6,403 nt of DNA from JBBQKP01 sp038326995 (GCA_038326995.1 JBBQKP010000196.1:1-6403); one strand, 5' to 3'; shown: positions 1 to 6,284, numbered from the stretch's first letter. A program made the numbers and translations. The notes: generated by a model not told the origin, from the sequence alone.

Positions 1-43
1 GTACGTCATAACCGCATCCGTGACACAGCAATGAGGCGTTCAA
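1..43 (-). CDS. Possible 5' end of a zinc-ribbon protein gene, cut by the window edge
   Basis: Read on the minus strand, the last codons before the left edge give LLCHGCGYDV, a CxxCGYD zinc-knuckle of the kind often found at the N-terminus of planctomycete proteins. The frame is open from a TGA near 160 to the edge, but it holds no ATG or GTG. The nearest usable start is TTG at 41-43, giving MNASLLCHGCGYDV, and no good ribosome binding site precedes it. The gene would lie downstream of the ferritin-like gene and its terminator, in the same direction. Function cannot be told from about 14 residues. The match could be chance, and the start is a guess. Confidence 0.25.
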   Translation of the reverse strand, partial: MNASLLCHGCGYDV

Positions 44-198
44 TGCAACATGCTCATGGCCAACCTCGCTCAGATCGCTCCCTGATTGATGGGAGCCATA
101 TCGTGCATTACCGGATGGATCCAGGCAATGGCGCTCAAGAGATTCCTCACATCATTCATCAAGTCAGGTCGAGTAAATTACTAGAGATTATTAATTGG

Positions 199-240
199 AA
201 AAACAGAACTGCGAAGGCATCATTGATACCTTCGCAGTTC
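199..240 (-). terminator. Intrinsic terminator of the ferritin-like gene
   Basis: A perfect 12-bp inverted repeat (GAACTGCGAAGG at 206-217, CCTTCGCAGTTC at 229-240) encloses an 11-base loop. On the minus strand it is followed directly by TGTTTTTCC (down to 199-205). It begins about 30 bp after the stop codon of the ferritin-like gene, which is the usual place for a Rho-independent terminator. The plus-strand side lacks a T run, so it should work mainly for minus-strand transcripts. Confidence 0.85.
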
Positions 241-270
241 GACGTCTATCTTAATACTTCTCGACGAAGT

Positions 271-954
271 TTAGTAAAATTTCGGGACGTTCACGTTGTA
301 GAAATCGGCTTCCAGATACTCGAGCACCAATGCGTAGTTCAAGATCGAAATGTCATTGCCGGGGGTGTAATCGACCGGCGGTCCGCCGTTGAGACTTGCG
401 ATGAAGACACCTGCAGCGGCCCGAACTTGCGCGGGCGTGAGCGGCGCGTCGAAGGATGGATCCCTTCCCGAATTGGCCGGGCTGGCGACCAACGCGTCCT
501 TTTGATAGTTGTTAAGAAAACCCGCGTGCCGAGCTTCTACCAGCGCAATCGAACCGGCTGCAGCGACATTCGCACTGCTGCTGATGTTCGGCAGAGCGTT
601 CAAATATGCACCCACGCCTGTATTTTCAAGCGCTTGCGATACTGCCACGAAGGATCGGAAATCTCTTTGGAGCAAATTTCTGAACGTCGGTTTCGGGCGT
701 GCCGCAGAACCCAGTGCGGTCAGGATAAACTGCACGTGCGCGTTCTCATGCTTTTGAATGGACCTGAATTCCGATTTCAGGGATTGGGCAGTCTTGCCGC
801 GTACTTGCGCCTGAGCACTTGTAGCCGTTACTCCGATGAGCGGAATTGCCAAAAGGCCCATTACTGTACCTTTTCGCAAGAACCCACGACGACTGGAGGA
901 TGCAACTGCGACTTGTTCAGATGCTTCTGATTCAGACTTGAGAAAATCAAACAT
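271..954 (-). CDS. Tat-exported ferritin-like domain protein (Ferritin_2 type)
   Basis: Predicted 227-residue exported protein of the ferritin-like superfamily (Pfam Ferritin_2-like); the cargo or reaction is unknown. The N-terminus is a twin-arginine signal: SRRGFLRK at residues 21-28, a hydrophobic stretch at 31-42, and a likely signal-peptidase site after A47-Q48-A49. The mature part carries the carboxylate/histidine pattern of a four-helix di-metal bundle: HENAH (69-73), E110 in ALENTG, EARH (140-143), and E212/E215 in LNYALVLEYLEADFY. In the Ferritin_2 proteins I know, the LNFALxLEYLEAxFY helix comes first; here it comes last, as if the fold were circularly permuted. The start is supported by AGGA six bases before the ATG. 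An A+T-rich stretch around 981-1005 could hold its promoter but has no clear consensus. It is monocistronic, with its own terminator at 199-240. G+C looks lower than in the neighbouring genes, a possible hint of transfer. Metal binding is inferred, not shown. Confidence 0.85.
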   Translation of the reverse strand: MFDFLKSESEASEQVAVASSSRRGFLRKGTVMGLLAIPLIGVTATSAQAQVRGKTAQSLKSEFRSIQKHENAHVQFILTALGSAARPKPTFRNLLQRDFRSFVAVSQALENTGVGAYLNALPNISSSANVAAAGSIALVEARHAGFLNNYQKDALVASPANSGRDPSFDAPLTPAQVRAAAGVFIASLNGGPPVDYTPGNDISILNYALVLEYLEADFYNVNVPKFY

Positions 955-1151
955 AAACTGTCCTTTCGCTCAGCGTACAAATAATAAAACAGACACGTTT
1001 TACAATCTTTCGGCCGAGTAGATGGTGGAATGAATACTTAACCTGCCGAACGATCAACAGGTTCGAGCCAGATTATGTCAAGAGCGACCATACGGACGAT
1101 CAGGTGTTCTCCGCGTCTTTAGATAAGTAAAACCATGCGTCAACAAGACGA

Positions 1152-1175
1152 ACAAAAAGGGTCGGTCTGCTACCC
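1152..1175 (-). terminator. Weak candidate terminator after the transsulfuration operon
   Basis: On the minus strand GGGT (1172-1175) pairs with ACCC (1159-1162) around a 9-base loop, followed at once by TTTTTGTT. It starts about 25 bp beyond the gamma-lyase stop codon. The T run and the position fit a terminator, but a 4-bp stem is short, so the call is tentative. Confidence 0.35.
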
Positions 1176-1200
1176 AACATTCCTACTCGCATCCGCCAAT

Positions 1201-2406
1201 TTAAGTCAGTGCCTGCTCGAGGTCCGCGATCAGATCGTCCACATCTTCGATGCCGACCGACAATCGAATCAGGCCGTCGTCGATGCCGAGCTCTTTGCGG
1301 CGCTCGGGCGGAATCGTCGCATGCGTCATGATCGCGGGGTGTTCGATCAGGCTCTCAACGCCGCCCAGGCTCTCGGCCAGCGTGAAAATCTTTACGCGCT
1401 CCAGCACGCGCGTCGCCGGCGCGAGTCCGCCCTTCAGCACTGCGGTGATCATCCCGCCGAAGCCGTTTTTGAATTGCCGTTTCGCCAGCGCGTGCTGCGG
1501 GTGCGATTCGAGGCCCGGGTAAATCACGCGGGCAATCTCCGGCCGTTTTTCGAGCCACCGCGCGATCGTCAACGCCGATTGCCCGTGACGGGTGATTCGC
1601 AAGCCCAGCGTCTTGATCCCGCGCAATGCCAGAAAGCTGTCGAACGGCCCGAGCACGCTGCCGACGGAGTTCTGCAGAAATCGCATTCGCTCTTCGAGCT
1701 CAACGTCCTTCGTCACCACGATTCCGCCGATCACGTCGCTGTGCCCGTTCAAGTATTTGGTCAGCGAGTGAAGCACGATATCAAAGCCATGATCCAGCGG
1801 CGTCTGCAGCGCAGGACTCGCGAAGGTGTTGTCCGCCACGCTGATCAGCTTCTTTCGTCGTGCGAATTCCGCGAGTGCGGCAAGGTCCGCGATCTTCAAC
1901 ATCGGATTCGTCGGCGATTCCACCCAAAGCATTTTCGTATTCGGAGTGATGGCCGTTTCGATGGCCGCAAGATTCGTCGGATCGATGTACGAAAAGCTCA
2001 ACCCCTGACTGTGCTTGCGTACGCGCTCGAACAGCCGAAACGTGCCGCCATACAGATCGTCCGCGGCGATCACGTGCGAACCCGCGGGCAAAAGCTCAAG
2101 CACGCTGGCCATCCCTGCGAGCCCGCTCGAGAACGCGAACCCCGCCGAGCCGTTCTCCAATACCGCAAGCGACCGCTCCAGCGCATAGCGCGTCGGGTTG
2201 TGGCTTCGGCCGTAGTCGTAGCCTTTGTGAACGCCCGGCGAATCCTGCCGATACGTGCTGGTCGCATAGATCGGCGGCATCACCGCGCCCGTGCCCGGGT
2301 CGGCGAACTGCCCGCCGTGCACGGACTTCGTCGAGATGCCCGCCTTGCGAAACGGCTCATCGTCCGGAACAGAATTGCCATGGATCCAGTCTGCGGGCTT
2401 ATTCAT
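1201..2406 (-). CDS. Cystathionine gamma-lyase / gamma-synthase family PLP enzyme
   Basis: A 401-residue cytoplasmic enzyme of the Cys/Met-metabolism PLP family, full length for that family (about 380-400). Visible hallmarks are YDYGRSHNPTR at 63-73 (phosphate-binding Tyr/Arg), SSGLAGM at 93-99, ADNTFASP at 191-198 (Asp contacting the PLP ring nitrogen), the Schiff-base lysine K217 in SLTKYLNGHSDV, and ESLIEHPAIMTHA at 351-363. In that last motif, E355 sits where gamma-lyases usually carry Glu and E. coli MetB a Ser. With the CBS gene just upstream, this favours cystathionine gamma-lyase, splitting cystathionine to cysteine, 2-oxobutyrate and ammonia. Gamma-synthase or O-acetyl-/O-succinylhomoserine activity cannot be excluded, since these enzymes are hard to tell apart by sequence. 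The start has AGGA seven bases upstream and lies 24 bp after the CBS stop, so it is second in a two-gene operon. The first ~22 residues precede the conserved TKSVHGGQ start of the fold. Confidence 0.93.
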   Translation of the reverse strand: MNKPADWIHGNSVPDDEPFRKAGISTKSVHGGQFADPGTGAVMPPIYATSTYRQDSPGVHKGYDYGRSHNPTRYALERSLAVLENGSAGFAFSSGLAGMASVLELLPAGSHVIAADDLYGGTFRLFERVRKHSQGLSFSYIDPTNLAAIETAITPNTKMLWVESPTNPMLKIADLAALAEFARRKKLISVADNTFASPALQTPLDHGFDIVLHSLTKYLNGHSDVIGGIVVTKDVELEERMRFLQNSVGSVLGPFDSFLALRGIKTLGLRITRHGQSALTIARWLEKRPEIARVIYPGLESHPQHALAKRQFKNGFGGMITAVLKGGLAPATRVLERVKIFTLAESLGGVESLIEHPAIMTHATIPPERRKELGIDDGLIRLSVGIEDVDDLIADLEQALT

Positions 2407-2430
2407 AAACGCATCCTAGCCTGTTGTTTC

Positions 2431-3834
2431 TTACTTATTGTTTTTGTGCCTGAGATGATTGAGCAAATCAACCTTCGTGATCAAGCCATAAAACGAATTT
2501 TCGTCCGCGATCACCGCCACCATTCCCCGATCCAACACGCCCAGCACGTCTCGCACGCTTCCGCCGGGCGAGAGCTTTTCCAGCTTCCGCGTCATCGCAT
2601 CCTGCACGTGTTTTGCGAACGCGGCCGGCTCGTCGCGCGTCGCGATCAACAGATCGCTCTCGTCCACGATGCCGATCAATTTCCCATCCAACAGCACCGG
2701 CAACTGGCTCACATCATACAGCCGCATGCGTGCGTACGCCGTCGAGAGCAGATCGTCCGGCAAGAGCGAGATCAGGCTACCGTTCTCGCTCTTGTGCGAG
2801 ATCAAATCTCGAAGATCGCCGAACATCTTCACCTTGATCATGCCCGACTGTTCGAGCCACGCTTCGTTATGAACCTTGCTCAGATATTTCGCGCCGGTAT
2901 CGCAGATGAACGTCACGACCACTTTCGGCGAGGTCTGCGCTTTCGCATACTTCACCGCCGCCGCCACCAGAGTTCCCGACGAACTGCCCGCGAATATTCC
3001 CTCATCCGTCAACAGTCTTCTCGCGACGTCGATCGACTCCGTATCCGATATGCGAAACGCGTGACGCGTACGCGAAAAATCCGCGATCGACGGTATGAAA
3101 TCCTCGCCGATTCCTTCCACCAGCCAGCTCCCCGCCGGGCCGTATGTTCCGGTCTCAATGTAATCCGCCAGGATCGACCCGACCGGATCCGCAAGCACCA
3201 TCTCAAGCGTCGGCCGCACCTTCGCGAAATACTGCGACAGCCCGCTGATCGTCCCGCCCGATCCGACGCCGCACACCACCGCGTCCACTCTTCCCTGCGT
3301 CTGCTCGAAAATCTCCGGCCCCGTCGTCGTAAAATGCGCCAAGACATTCGCGGGGTTTGCAAACTGATTCACGAAGAACGCCCCGGGCGTTTCATCTGCG
3401 ATCTTCTTCGCCAGATCCTGGTAGTACGCCGGATGACCCCTGCCCACATCGCTTCGCGTCGTGACGACCTTCGCACCGAGTGCCTTCAGGTGCATGATCT
3501 TTTCGCGGCTCATCTTGTCGGGCACGACCAGCACGCACCCATAGCCACGCTGACTCGCCACCAGCGCCAGCGCGAGCCCCGTGTTCCCCGCTGTCGCTTC
3601 CACAAGCGTCCCGCCGGGCCTGATCAATCCGTCCCGCTCTGCCGCGTCGATCATCGACTTGCCAATCCTGTCCTTGATCGATCCGCCGGGGTTTTGGTTT
3701 TCGAGCTTCACATACAACTCGCACAATCCGACATCAAAACTCCGCAGCCGAACCATCGGCGTGTTGCCGATCAAATCCAGAACGCTCTCTGTCGTGGGGG
3801 CAAGAGAAAATGAGGATGAAACAGATGACATCAT
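2431..3834 (-). CDS. cbs: Cystathionine beta-synthase with C-terminal CBS-domain pair
   Basis: A 467-residue cytoplasmic fold-type II PLP enzyme that condenses serine (or an activated serine) with homocysteine to give cystathionine, the first step of reverse transsulfuration. The catalytic domain covers about residues 14-330: IGNTPMVRL (22-30), Schiff-base lysine K54 in GGSIKDR, TAGNTG (81-86) for substrate and PLP binding, phosphate loop GSGGT (191-195), GSSSG (283-287), and CDTGAKYLSK (311-320). DTGAKYLSKVHNEAWL resembles bacterial CBS more than cysteine synthase. Residues about 335-463 hold two CBS motifs (second at about 411-463, ending GLITKVDLLNHL), a Bateman module that usually senses adenosyl ligands; plain cysteine synthases lack it. 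The N-terminal haem region of animal CBS is absent. Two ATGs lie in tandem; the first is used here and no clear Shine-Dalgarno precedes either. It is the first gene of an operon with the gamma-lyase. A GTTCG-N5-CGAAC palindrome sits just upstream of the start. Confidence 0.93.
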   Translation of the reverse strand: MMSSVSSSFSLAPTTESVLDLIGNTPMVRLRSFDVGLCELYVKLENQNPGGSIKDRIGKSMIDAAERDGLIRPGGTLVEATAGNTGLALALVASQRGYGCVLVVPDKMSREKIMHLKALGAKVVTTRSDVGRGHPAYYQDLAKKIADETPGAFFVNQFANPANVLAHFTTTGPEIFEQTQGRVDAVVCGVGSGGTISGLSQYFAKVRPTLEMVLADPVGSILADYIETGTYGPAGSWLVEGIGEDFIPSIADFSRTRHAFRISDTESIDVARRLLTDEGIFAGSSSGTLVAAAVKYAKAQTSPKVVVTFICDTGAKYLSKVHNEAWLEQSGMIKVKMFGDLRDLISHKSENGSLISLLPDDLLSTAYARMRLYDVSQLPVLLDGKLIGIVDESDLLIATRDEPAAFAKHVQDAMTRKLEKLSPGGSVRDVLGVLDRGMVAVIADENSFYGLITKVDLLNHLRHKNNK

Positions 3835-3840
3835 TCTATC

Positions 3841-3855
3841 GTTCGCTTATCGAAC
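3841..3855. promoter_or_regulatory. Short palindrome in the CBS leader, possible operator or start-masking hairpin
   Basis: GTTCG (3841-3845) and CGAAC (3851-3855) form a perfect inverted repeat with a 5-base spacer. It ends six bases before the first ATG of the beta-synthase gene and occupies the place where a ribosome binding site would be. It could bind a repressor or fold in the mRNA. A 10-base palindrome can occur by chance and no factor is known for it. The TTGACT at 3864-3869 (minus strand) looks like a -35 box but has no well-placed -10 partner. Confidence 0.25.
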
Positions 3856-4036
3856 ATAATTCTAGTCAACGGAAAAAGAGATAGCGAACACGGCTTTTGT
3901 TTGTCTGTTTGCTTCTTTCTTGCCATCACCTTCCTCGTCCGTGTATCGCTCAATAATGTCATCCGTTTCCGATCAAAAAATCGCCGGTTTACAAGTCGCG
4001 AAGATGGCTTGCCAGCCCGGCCAGAGCGCTGCTCAC

Positions 4037-4564
4037 TCACTCCACCAGCTCCACACGTGCATGCCAGCAGTAGTGCAACACACCTTCTATCATTTCGCCA
4101 GTACCCGCCGAGCGGGCGCTCCTGCTGTCGCGGCGCAAAGGCGCGGAGGCGTTTTCCGACTCGTGCGGCCACACGACAGTCGTGCGAGCGACCGCGCCCT
4201 TCCCCCACTTCGCCCGCATCACGAAGAACACCGCGCCGACCATGCACAGCCCCGCCAGTGCGAAGTTGTAGTCGAGCCGAAACTTCATGAACCAGATCGC
4301 GAACGGAACGAACACCACCAGCGTGATGACCTCCTGCATGATCTTCAGCTGCGCGATATTGAGCTTGCCTTGCTCGAACCCGATTCGGTTGGCCGGGACC
4401 ATGACCATGTACTCTAAGAACGCGATGCCCCAGCTGATAATCGCCGCGATAATCCACGGCCGGGCCGACAACTCCCGCAGGTGCGCGTACCATGCAAAAG
4501 TCATGAAAACATTCGAGATCGTCAGCATCAGCATCGTGACTAAAGTCGCTTGAACGGGTGTCAT
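4037..4564 (-). CDS. DUF486 (DMT-superfamily-like) small integral membrane protein
   Basis: A small inner-membrane protein of the DUF486 family, placed by Pfam in the drug/metabolite transporter superfamily; the substrate is unknown. Typical family signatures are ISNVFMTFAWYAHL in the first membrane helix and WGIAFLEYMVMVPANRIG in the second, followed by LKIMQEVITLVVFVPFA in the third and a fourth ending near FFVMRAKW. That gives four helices, as usual for the family. An in-frame ATG at 4600 would add 12 residues (MDDSKTRKALFL). The start at 4564 was chosen because it aligns with the usual N-terminus, has AAAGG upstream, and avoids overlap with the divergent prenyltransferase start. The protein is about 55 residues longer than I expect for the family: the tail after MRAKWGKG (about 4037-4210) is polar, Arg/Ser-rich, unlike the core, and contains a repeat-like stretch. 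The 202 bp between this gene and the CBS gene show no feature I can name. Confidence 0.82.
   Translation of the reverse strand: MTPVQATLVTMLMLTISNVFMTFAWYAHLRELSARPWIIAAIISWGIAFLEYMVMVPANRIGFEQGKLNIAQLKIMQEVITLVVFVPFAIWFMKFRLDYNFALAGLCMVGAVFFVMRAKWGKGAVARTTVVWPHESENASAPLRRDSRSARSAGTGEMIEGVLHYCWHARVELVE
4132..4151. repeat. Heptad-like GGCGC(A/G) repeat fragment in the DUF486 tail
   Basis: The plus strand reads as consecutive near-heptads (GGCGCAA, AGGCGCG, GAGGCG). This resembles the short GCGCAAAGGCGCGGAG-type mosaics found between genes in several bacterial groups. It lies inside the unusual 3' extension of the DUF486 reading frame, which suggests the extension runs into formerly intergenic DNA. 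The repeat is too short to be certain. Confidence 0.3.
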
Positions 4565-4572
4565 AAGGAATA

Positions 4573-4602
4573 ATGCCTTTCGGGTTTTTGAATCATCCAT
4601 GA
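4573..4602 (+). promoter_or_regulatory. Possible 9-codon leader ORF overlapping the prenyltransferase start
   Basis: An ATG at 4573-4575 opens a frame reading MPFGFLNHP and stops with TGA at 4600-4602, overlapping the prenyltransferase ATG as ATGA. AAGGA at 4565-4569 precedes it, but only three bases away, which is closer than usual. If it is translated, it could couple ribosomes to the prenyltransferase, whose own start lacks a clear Shine-Dalgarno sequence. Such short frames arise often by chance. Confidence 0.2.
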
Positions 4603-5558
4603 ACAGTTCCGCACCAACTCCGCCTACCGCATCGCCGAAGCAATCATCAGTTGCCCGCGTCGATCAGCCCGAAATCTCCGGGCCACGCACCAGTTCGCTG
4701 CTCGCATTCGCCGGCGACATCAAGCTGACTCACACCATCTTCGCGATGCCCTTCGCGCTGCTCAGTGCATTCCTCGCGGCCGGGGGATTGCCCCACGCGG
4801 GCGTGCTCGTGCTCATCATCCTCTGCATGATTCTCGCCAGATCTTTTGCGATGGGAATGAATCGGCTGGTCGATTCGCGGCTCGACGCGCTGAACCCCAG
4901 GACGGCCGGCCGCGCGATCCCCGCAGGCAGACTCGCCTTCCACGCCGCAATCACCATCACCCTCGCGTGCGCCGCCATCTTCGTACTTGCCACCAGCCTG
5001 TTCTACTTCTTCTTCGATAACCCCTGGCCGCTCGCGTTCTCCGGGCCCGCACTGTTTTTCATCGGCGTCTATCCGTACTTCAAACGCTTCACATCGCTCG
5101 TCCACTACTGGCTCGGCCTGGCGCTGGGCCTCGCTCCAATCTGTGCGTGGATCGCCGTCAGCGGCCTGCCTCATTCGTTCGTGCCCGTGCTTCTTGGCGC
5201 CGCGGTCATGTGCTGGACGGCCGGCTTCGACATGCTCTACGCGACTCAGGATTACGCCTCCGACCTCGCCACCGGCGTGCGGTCCATGCCCGCTCGCATC
5301 GGCATCGGCCCGGCACTTTGGGTCGCGCGCCTGACCCACGTCGCGGCCGTCATCCTCTTCATCGCAAGCGGCATTATCTCGCCCTCGCTCGACGCGATCT
5401 GGTTCACCATGATCGGCGTCGTGTGCGTCCTACTTATCATCGAACACCGGGCCGTCCGCGCCGACGACCTCTCGAAGCTCAACCTCGCGTTCTTCACCCT
5501 CAACGGCGTCATCGCGCTTCTATTGGGCGCGGCGGGCATTGTCGACGTCCTTTCATAA
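4599..5558 (+). CDS. ubiA: UbiA-family prenyltransferase (4-hydroxybenzoate / MqnP type)
   Basis: A 319-residue integral membrane enzyme that attaches a polyprenyl chain to an aromatic acid in quinone synthesis. Both Asp-rich motifs of the superfamily are present: NRLVDSRLD at 88-96 (NxxxDxxxD) followed by NPRTAGRAIPAG, and DMLYATQDYASD at 211-222 (YxxQDxxxD). These bind Mg-diphosphate. About eight to nine hydrophobic helices span residues 47-318. The motif wording matches the group annotated as putative 4-hydroxybenzoate polyprenyltransferase, which includes MqnP of the futalosine menaquinone route. If the host makes menaquinone by that route, MqnP is the likelier role; the symbol given is the family name only. 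The first ~32 residues are a polar Ser/Pro-rich tail before the conserved FAGDIKLTHTIFAMPFAL. No later in-frame ATG before residue 50 exists, so 4599 is kept. A loose TTGAAC (4550-4555) / TAATGC (4571-4576) pair with a short 15-bp spacer could be its promoter. The DUF2752 gene follows after 12 bp, probably co-transcribed. Confidence 0.92.
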   Translation: MNSSAPTPPTASPKQSSVARVDQPEISGPRTSSLLAFAGDIKLTHTIFAMPFALLSAFLAAGGLPHAGVLVLIILCMILARSFAMGMNRLVDSRLDALNPRTAGRAIPAGRLAFHAAITITLACAAIFVLATSLFYFFFDNPWPLAFSGPALFFIGVYPYFKRFTSLVHYWLGLALGLAPICAWIAVSGLPHSFVPVLLGAAVMCWTAGFDMLYATQDYASDLATGVRSMPARIGIGPALWVARLTHVAAVILFIASGIISPSLDAIWFTMIGVVCVLLIIEHRAVRADDLSKLNLAFFTLNGVIALLLGAAGIVDVLS

Positions 5559-5570
5559 AGAAAGACCACC

Positions 5571-6110
5571 ATGGAAAAACCCGCCAGCACAATTTCGCCC
5601 GCAGCGATCACCTCTTCAATCCCCGCTTCGATAGCTGCTTCGATTCCCAATTCAATCCCCCGCGTCTACGTCCACTCGGGCGTGCTCCCGCGTGCCGGCT
5701 GGGTCGCACGCATCATCGCGCTCGTCGTCGCGCTGCTCGGCCTGGCATCGCTTCTCATCGCAATGCAGCTCACGCCCAGCCCGACCGGCGTCGAAACCCA
5801 CACGCAGCTCGGCATGTCACGCTGCGGCCTGCTCGCCTCCTCCGGAATCCCCTGCGCCGCGTGCGGCATGACCACCAGCTTCGCACACCTCTTGCACGGC
5901 TCGCTTTTCCAAAGCCTCCACGCCCAGCCGATGGGCACGCTCGTCGCATTCCTCGCCGCCTGCGGATTCTGGATCGGCTCCTACATCGCCTTCACCGGCC
6001 TGCCCGCGACACGCTGGCTCGAACACGTCCTCTCCCTTCGCGTGTTTTTCATCTTGATCGGCCTGGGCCTGGCCGGCTGGGCGTACAAAGTGCTGACCTT
6101 CGCCGCGTGA
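5571..6110 (+). CDS. DUF2752 small membrane protein
   Basis: A 179-residue predicted membrane protein of the DUF2752 family; function unknown. The family signature is clear: C85 in MSRCGLL, then GIPCAACGMTTSFAHLLHG at 92-110 with the CxxCGxT core (C95, C98). Three hydrophobic helices lie at about 43-66, 121-142 and 155-176, with the Cys motif in the loop after the first. The cysteines suggest metal binding or a disulfide, but this is inference. The N-terminal ~30 residues are a low-complexity Ser/Ile/Pro/Ala tail (SIPASIAASIPNSIP) encoded by an internally repetitive stretch at 5615-5660. The ATG lies 12 bp after the prenyltransferase stop, with only a weak purine stretch (AAAGAAAG) before it, so co-transcription is likely. 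It ends in TGA followed by TAG in frame. Confidence 0.85.
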   Translation: MEKPASTISPAAITSSIPASIAASIPNSIPRVYVHSGVLPRAGWVARIIALVVALLGLASLLIAMQLTPSPTGVETHTQLGMSRCGLLASSGIPCAACGMTTSFAHLLHGSLFQSLHAQPMGTLVAFLAACGFWIGSYIAFTGLPATRWLEHVLSLRVFFILIGLGLAGWAYKVLTFAA

Positions 6111-6206
6111 TAGTGGTGTAGTTGCAAACTCGCGGGTGCTTCGTCCGACCCGACGTGCGAATCGCGTTTATCACTCGCGCCTTGTCGGATCTGAAGTGCC
6201 CATCCC

Positions 6207-6284
6207 CCGTGTAGCCGCCCGCTTGCTGGTGCTTTGATAAACTCGCCTTGCAAATCAAGCGCCCGAAAGCTGGCGGCTACACGG
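6207..6284. repeat. Long imperfect hairpin, REP-like or structured intergenic element
   Basis: CCGTGTAGCCGCC (6207-6219) is perfectly complementary to GGCGGCTACACGG (6272-6284). After one mismatch pair, GCTT (6221-6224) pairs with AAGC (6267-6270). Further in, GGTGCTTTGAT (6228-6238) pairs with ATCAAGCGCC (6254-6263) with one bulge and a G-T pair. The result is a hairpin of about 78 bases with a 15-base loop. No T run follows on either strand, so it is not a standard terminator. An outer 8-bp inverted repeat (GTCGGATC at 6184-6191, GATCCGAC at 6305-6312) brackets it. It could be a dispersed REP-type palindrome, a small non-autonomous element or a structured RNA. Confidence 0.6.

Noticed and set aside
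31..930. 299-codon plus-strand frame over the ferritin-like gene
   Set aside because: It is antisense to a gene with signal peptide, metal motifs, ribosome binding site and terminator, and its own product shows no recognisable domain.
1040..1063. AACCTG...CAGGTT inverted repeat between the ferritin-like and gamma-lyase genes
   Set aside because: A 6-bp stem with a 12-base loop, no T run and no promoter context is within chance expectation.
1135..3813. 892-codon plus-strand open frame opposite both transsulfuration genes
   Set aside because: It lies exactly antisense to two clear, conserved enzymes, its translation is Arg/His/Gln-rich with no domain, and it arises from the skewed third-position composition of the real genes.
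3835..4036. SAM or other riboswitch in the CBS operon leader
   Set aside because: I looked for conserved paired stems and a terminator ahead of the gene and found only the short palindrome at 3841-3855.
4647..5339. 230-codon minus-strand frame within the prenyltransferase
   Set aside because: It is an antisense shadow with a Gly/Glu/Arg-rich product lacking any motif; the plus-strand frame has both Asp-rich motifs.
5147..6121. 324-codon plus-strand frame spanning the prenyltransferase end and the DUF2752 gene
   Set aside because: It runs in a second frame through two genes with clear family motifs and gives a low-complexity Arg-rich product.
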